Source of the DNA: Symsagittifera roscoffensis
Taxonomy: Eukaryota; Xenacoelomorpha; Acoela; Convolutidae
Assembly: GCF_963678635.1 (NCBI RefSeq)
Contig: NC_087062.1
Span: 24,882,177 to 24,946,176 of the forward strand
DNA: 64,000 nt
Reading direction: 5' to 3'
Part shown: positions 59,638 to 64,000 of the stretch, piece by piece
Layout: every line of letters starts with the position of its first letter
Position numbering within the stretch: position 1 is the first letter of the stretch
The notes under the pieces: model-generated
Databases searched by the model: none
Seen by the model: the letters and a program-made list of their open reading frames with translations, nothing else
What the model was told of the DNA's origin: nothing
Translations under genes and position numbers: made by a program

Positions 59638-60303
59638 CAGAGCTGATTTAAATTAGCCGGACAAAATGAATAAAACGTGAAACTTAAAACGCGTTTTTCT
59701 CAAGTTGGGTTGATTTTAGATTTAAAAAATGATGATGACCAATCTTGCCTGAAATTTTAACAACATTAATGTGGTGCAATTTGTTTTGCAAATTTCGAGC
59801 TCAAAACTTTGCCCCAAAAACGATCATTTTTGTTTGTTAATTCAATCAAAAACTGCTCCAAAGGTGATTTCTCATTTACTGACAAAACTATATCACTACA
59901 AGCCTCTTATGCAGCCCAACAAACTTTAATGGGTATAAAGAGGCATAAGTTGCTCATCCGAAATAGGTCAGTTTTACAATAAAAAACACCAAGTTTTTTT
60001 AAATAAAAACATTTCTAAAAACTTTTTACGCCCAATTGAAGCCTTGTTGACTTTTTTGGGCTAGATAAGAACATTTAGGTTTGGAGTAACTTTTGATTTG
60101 CTGAACAAAGCAAAAAATGATTGTTTTGGTTGTAAATTTATGGGCCCGAAATTTGCTACTTGAATTGCACCATCTCAATTTTGTTAAAGTTTTAAGCAAG
60201 ATTGGTTTTCATCATTTTGTCTAAAATGCACCCAATTTGAGAAAAACGCGTCTTAAATTGCATGTTTTTTAAAATTTTGTCCGGATAATTTAAATCAGCA
60301 CTG
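59638..60303. mobile_element. Tc1/mariner-like foldback MITE with TIRs of about 130 bp
   Basis: The left end CAGAGCTGATTTAAATTAGC and right end (inverse of CAGTGCTGATTTAAATTATC) face each other. Pairing extends through 'acgcgtttttctcaa' and 'ccaatcttgc'. TA follows the right end (60304-60305); the left TA is lost or mutated. 666 bp, non-coding. Confidence 0.82.
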
Positions 60304-60997
60304 TATAACCTACATTGCTTTTTTACAACAACAATTTTTGGCCGGGTAACATTTAAAATTGCTTAAAGGTGCAATAGGCCCCTTTCTACACTAATTTGGA
60401 GGCGCAGAAAATGTATGCTAAGCTGGGCATGTCTTTGGTTTTGATGCTGCTAGAAAACACCAAAGCCAGAAAACTGACTGCCTAAATTAAAATTGGCGAA
60501 GTTTTTTGATAAAATGCCCCAAAATTCCGTCAAAAAATCCCTGCGCTTGCCAATGTTTGCTTTAGATGTAGAAACACTTTTTTGTTTCCATTTTGAAATT
60601 TCCACCTGCTCATTAATTTTATATTTGCAAATTTCTGTGTCGGATGAACTTTGAGCACGCTTTCATTCTGAACAAAAAAGCGTAACCATAATAGCTCGTA
60701 CCATAATATTTTCCCTTTAAGAAAAAAATTATCTTTAATTATTGGCTCTTGTTCATAAAAACGTAGTCAAAACAAAAATATCAAAACAATGGCAACTTTT
60801 AATTCAATTTAAGGCGGACTTACTTACGTCAAAGTTCTCCTAGCAAAAATCGGAAGGAACATTAATAATTAAAGAAAAAATCGTCGCGATTTCTTTATTT
60901 TAATTCATTTTAGAACTCAGCAGTGCAAATTTACGAGATCAACAACATACCAAACTTTTCCAAAAAGAAGTCGAAAAACAGCGATAAGAAATCGACA
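60304..60997. other. Upstream region of the claudin-like gene
   Basis: AT-rich. An acceptor TTCATTTTAG ends at 60913 and an 84-nt leader precedes the ATG at 60998. A GTG at 60923 is in frame but lies in the leader. Confidence 0.5.
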
Positions 60998-61209
60998 ATG
61001 GGTTCCAAGACAACAATTCGGAGGGTTCTATCAGTTGTGGGAGTTTGCGTGCAGCTTCTTTTTTTCATCTTCTCCATGTTTTTCTACGTACCCGGCTGGT
61101 GGTACATGGACAGGGGCGCAGGCGGGGAGCACGCGGGGGGACTTTACCAGTACTGCTTGAAAATATTGGGGTCTGACTGGACTTGTGGAGAAATAGACAA
61201 GGACTTCGC
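60998..61209 (+). CDS. Claudin/PMP22-like tetraspan membrane protein, exon 1
   Basis: ATG at 60998 in MGSKTTIRRV. TM1 is RVLSVVGVCVQLLFFIFSMF. The first extracellular loop carries the family signature W...GLY-x2-C-x8-C (GWWYMD, then GGLYQYCLKILGSDWTC), the W-GLW-C-C motif of claudins, EMP/PMP22 and related proteins, with Tyr in place of the second Trp. The exon ends at donor GTGAGT (61210), leaving two bases of an Ala codon. The full protein is 183 residues, usual for the family. Such proteins form cell-cell contacts or modulate membrane excitability; which subgroup this is cannot be told here. Confidence 0.88.
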
Positions 61210-61610
61210 GTGAGTGCGGTTGTCTTAATCTTAGAATAGCAAAATTGTATTCAAAAATGAAATGTATAACAGGTAGTGGGATTTGGATGCAAGCCCAAAA
61301 TTTGAAAAATGATCACCCATTTTTAAATTTATGTTAACAATTTTACGTCTTTGTTGTCCTACTTCATTTCATCGTTTTGTTCTAACTTATCATTTTTTTC
61401 GCCCTTAATCAGCGATAACATTTTATGAATACAAAAAGATAACATTTTAGAAAAGGCAAAACAATGTGGATGGTTGATGTGGTAATTGAAGCAATGAAAC
61501 CTCTCGATATATTTTGGTTTGAAATAAGCTGTTTTTATAATAACTTACTATTCGATTTTCATTTTCTACTGTGGTTGAGCATCATGTGATCCCGCGCCCT
61601 TGTGTTTTAG

Positions 61611-61728
61611 AGAACGATTTATGGGCCATAAATGGGGTGCATACATCGCCATGAGGGCATTTGCAACTATGGCTCACCTGTTTGGGTTCGCACTCCTTAT
61701 ACTGCTGTATGTCAACATCTGCGTCAAG
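61611..61728 (+). CDS. Claudin/PMP22-like protein, exon 2
   Basis: The acceptor TGTTTTAG ends at 61610. The first base completes Ala; the exon then reads ERFMGHKWGAYIAMRAF and the second TM helix (MAHLFGFALLILLYVNIC). It ends at AAG before donor GTGACC (61729), phase 0. Confidence 0.88.
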
Positions 61729-62139
61729 GTGACCATTTTGACTTTTCTGCGTAAACGTTATCTCTGCTCCTATACTGATACGTCACTCGATGGGCTAAAT
61801 TGGTCTGAACGTCTTTTAAATAATACGTATAACATTTAAATATTTACTCATCACTGGATTAAGAATAAAACGATTTTCCACAAGGCAACGGACCAATATA
61901 CTAGCTGTTCAGTTCTTCTTAGGGAACAGCTGTTACACCCTTTCTTAAGTATTACATGCAATTTATTCGGCTGTTGGGTTTCTGGGTCGGGCACTATTGC
62001 CTCGCCGTCAAGCGCTCGAGCACAGATCATGTTGGAAGCGTCCGAGCCTCCGACCTGTTTGTCGAACATCCGACCTAGGATCCGTACACTTGGAACGAAT
62101 CTGAGATAGATCAAATTGCATTTGAAAAACTTTATATCG

Positions 62140-62415
62140 TCGAGAAATTCAAGAGAGTCGAAACATACCCATTTTTGTTCAAGAAAGTTGAAACATATCT
62201 ATGCGGGGTCGAACAAACAAATTTTAAAAAAATGTCGGTCGAGAAAGTCGAGAAAGCCGAAACATATCGAACTTCGGTCGAGAAACTCGACACATATCTG
62301 AACTGGATCAAACAAAGTCGCAAGTTTTTGTTGGACCGAGAAAGTCGAAACTTACCGAAATTTATCGAGAAGGTCGAAACATACCAATTTTTGGCCGAAA
62401 ATGTCGAAACTTAAG
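62140..62415 (+). repeat. Minisatellite GTCGAGAAAGTCGAAACATAT in intron 2
   Basis: About eight irregular copies of a phrase such as GAGAAAGTCGAAACATA occur, spaced 20-45 bp. One frame (62175-62414) stays open and gives VEKVE-TY type repeats, but it lies inside an intron with no splice signals tying it to the exons. Confidence 0.75.
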
Positions 62416-62590
62416 TCGAGCACCTCGACCCGGGCTGTTTGCTTAGAGGCGGATACGTAACCACTTCACACCGCTACTCAAAAATATAATATGGACATGC
62501 TGAAAAAGATATTACAGAAAAATTTTAAAGAAATTCTGAAAAGAAATATGGTAATTTTTGCTGAATGGACTGTTTAACCATTTCTTTCAG

Positions 62591-62812
62591 CACAAGATTG
62601 TCGCCGGAGTGACGATGGTATTGGCCATGGTGGACGTGCTCTTCGTTCTCATAGGATCTGCAGTGGCGTCCGGAACATTCGGCAAAGTCGGCGACGCTGA
62701 CACAGACACCGCCTATGCTGCGTTCATGGTGTGGATCTCATGGATCTGGAGCATCGCCGTCGGAGGAATATCTGTCGGGATCCTGTTTGTCACTATCAAG
62801 GATGATTACTAA
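62591..62812 (+). CDS. Claudin/PMP22-like protein, exon 3
   Basis: The acceptor TTCTTTCAG ends at 62590. It encodes TM3 (KIVAGVTMVLAMVDVLFVLI), the short second loop (FGKVGDADTDTAYAAF) and TM4 (WIWSIAVGGISVGILFVTI), ending KDDY and TAA at 62810-62812. The intron is 862 bp. Confidence 0.88.
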   Translation, partial: HKIVAGVTMVLAMVDVLFVLIGSAVASGTFGKVGDADTDTAYAAFMVWISWIWSIAVGGISVGILFVTIKDDY

Positions 62813-64000
62813 GATAAAGAACTAACTCGGTCAAGAACAACTTTTGAATGAATTATGCTGTCAACATCTGTTTTTGCCACCTAACTTTTCAAATAATTTA
62901 CGATAAAGATATGAGTTATGAGAAACAAGTTATGAGAAACATGTGTTTTCATCATGGTCCAACAGTCTAAAAAGGAAAAAAAGGAACAATCAAGTGGCTT
63001 ATACATCCACTGTTCGAGAGTTAATCGGCCGAAATTCCATCAGCAGAAAGATAATTAATTATATAATTAATTCATGAAGACATTTTAAATATCAGAAGAA
63101 AAGGATCAAATACCAGCTGTTCGTCAATAACGGCGGGAGCACCACTGTCGTGAACCTGCTTATGAACTTCATGCATCTACTGAGAGCCGTCACCCTTGCA
63201 ATTTCACCGCCCCGCTCCTCAGCTAAATTAGCTAAGAAGCGACGCGGAATACCATTTTTAGCAGACTTTAAAACTTTACTTTGCTTACAAGAGTAATCAC
63301 TTCACACTTACAAAAAAGAGTTACCATTTATGAGTTTCATGAACAAAAACCAATCGATTACTTTGAAACCAAAAATGGATTATAATCAATTATAATGGAT
63401 TTTTGAATATTGAAAAAAAAAATCGACTAAAATATCGTCCGTAAAAAATCAATAAAATGCCCTTCTTATGGTTAAATGGGCATTAAAAATCATGTGATCA
63501 ACTGTACAATCTCCCCCCTAACTGACCTACCGTAGAATGTCCTCCCGAAGCAAGTAATAATTTTGAAATTCAATTCTGCATAAAAAAATCATTTCAAACA
63601 AGCGCGCTGAATATGCTGCAAGCTTTTTATCGAATAGCTATTTTATCCTGTTAATAGAGTGAAGTAATAATCATTATTTGTTTTCGATTGATTTTTTGAG
63701 TGATTAGATCAATTTATTTGACCTTCGAAGTTAATTTCTGAAAAACCGGTATTTTCTCTCCCCTAAATTGATATGGGGAGGGGGACGATTACATGATTAT
63801 TCCATTTCTGCTTGAAACACCGTTTCTGGTTCCGATTGATCCTCAATCCAAAACAACCTCCTTGTCGTCGATCAACACGGGCTCGTGTTAGGAAACAATT
63901 TCGTGCAAGTCGACGCTGATTCCATAACATCCGTGAGCCTTATACTGCTTTTTTCAAAATCAAGAGATATATTAAACTTTTTGGCCCCACAGCCTCTTCT
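62813..64000. other. 3' flank of the claudin-like gene, no further gene seen
   Basis: An AATAAA at 63451 is a possible poly(A) signal, 640 bp after the stop. AT-rich otherwise; nothing recognised up to the window end. Confidence 0.4.

Overview
The window is AT-rich nuclear DNA from an invertebrate animal. Genes are split by GT-AG introns, and most sequence is intronic or intergenic and packed with many classes of transposable element. I cannot name the phylum. UBE3B and TBCA are broadly conserved eukaryotic proteins; EEF1E1/AIMP3 and a claudin/PMP22-type tetraspan protein point to a metazoan. Several genes have a 3' splice acceptor just upstream of the start codon with no coding exon before it, which fits either 5' UTR introns or spliced-leader trans-splicing.

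Layout. (1) 38-34462, + strand: the 3' five exons of UBE3B, a HECT E3 ubiquitin ligase. Its last intron (6228-34099) is 27.9 kb. (2) Inside that intron, on the same strand, lie three small multi-exon genes at 6645-7614, 18949-20663 and 24102-26013. They share one layout: hydrophobic N-terminus, short two-cysteine modules, a Gly/Pro/Ser/Asp-rich linker and, clearly in two of them, a hydrophobic C-terminal tail like a GPI signal. I do not recognise this family. (3) 34733-35120: EEF1E1 (AIMP3/p18). (4) 36391-37983: TBCA, a tubulin chaperone, two exons. (5) 41681-43947, - strand: a two-exon gene for a 77-residue secreted peptide or small protein. (6) 45253-47114: a complete but decayed hAT transposon with its TSD. 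(7) 47193-55492: a BEL/Pao LTR retrotransposon with gag, protease, RT and integrase, all broken. (8) 60998-62812: a four-helix claudin/PMP22-like membrane protein, three exons.

Mobile DNA. The UBE3B intron holds Helitron-type elements with long internal tandem arrays; the boundaries of one are fixed to the base by an empty-site copy of the same host repeat elsewhere in the window. It also holds a 1004-bp tandem segmental duplication, a Penelope-like fragment with a GIY-YIG-type end and a hammerhead-ribozyme-like motif, a LINE fragment, a cluster of short elements with TIR GGCTCTTTTCC and perfect 8-bp TSDs (one nested inside another), long-TIR Tc1/mariner-like foldbacks, tRNA-derived SINE-like repeats, and a G-rich minisatellite next to a CCAT-rich one.

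Functionally the host genes are unrelated housekeeping genes (ubiquitin ligase, synthetase-complex factor, tubulin chaperone) plus secreted or membrane proteins. Splice junctions were read by eye. Those of UBE3B, TBCA and the claudin-like gene keep frame and match family alignments; those of the three nested genes are only partly solved.
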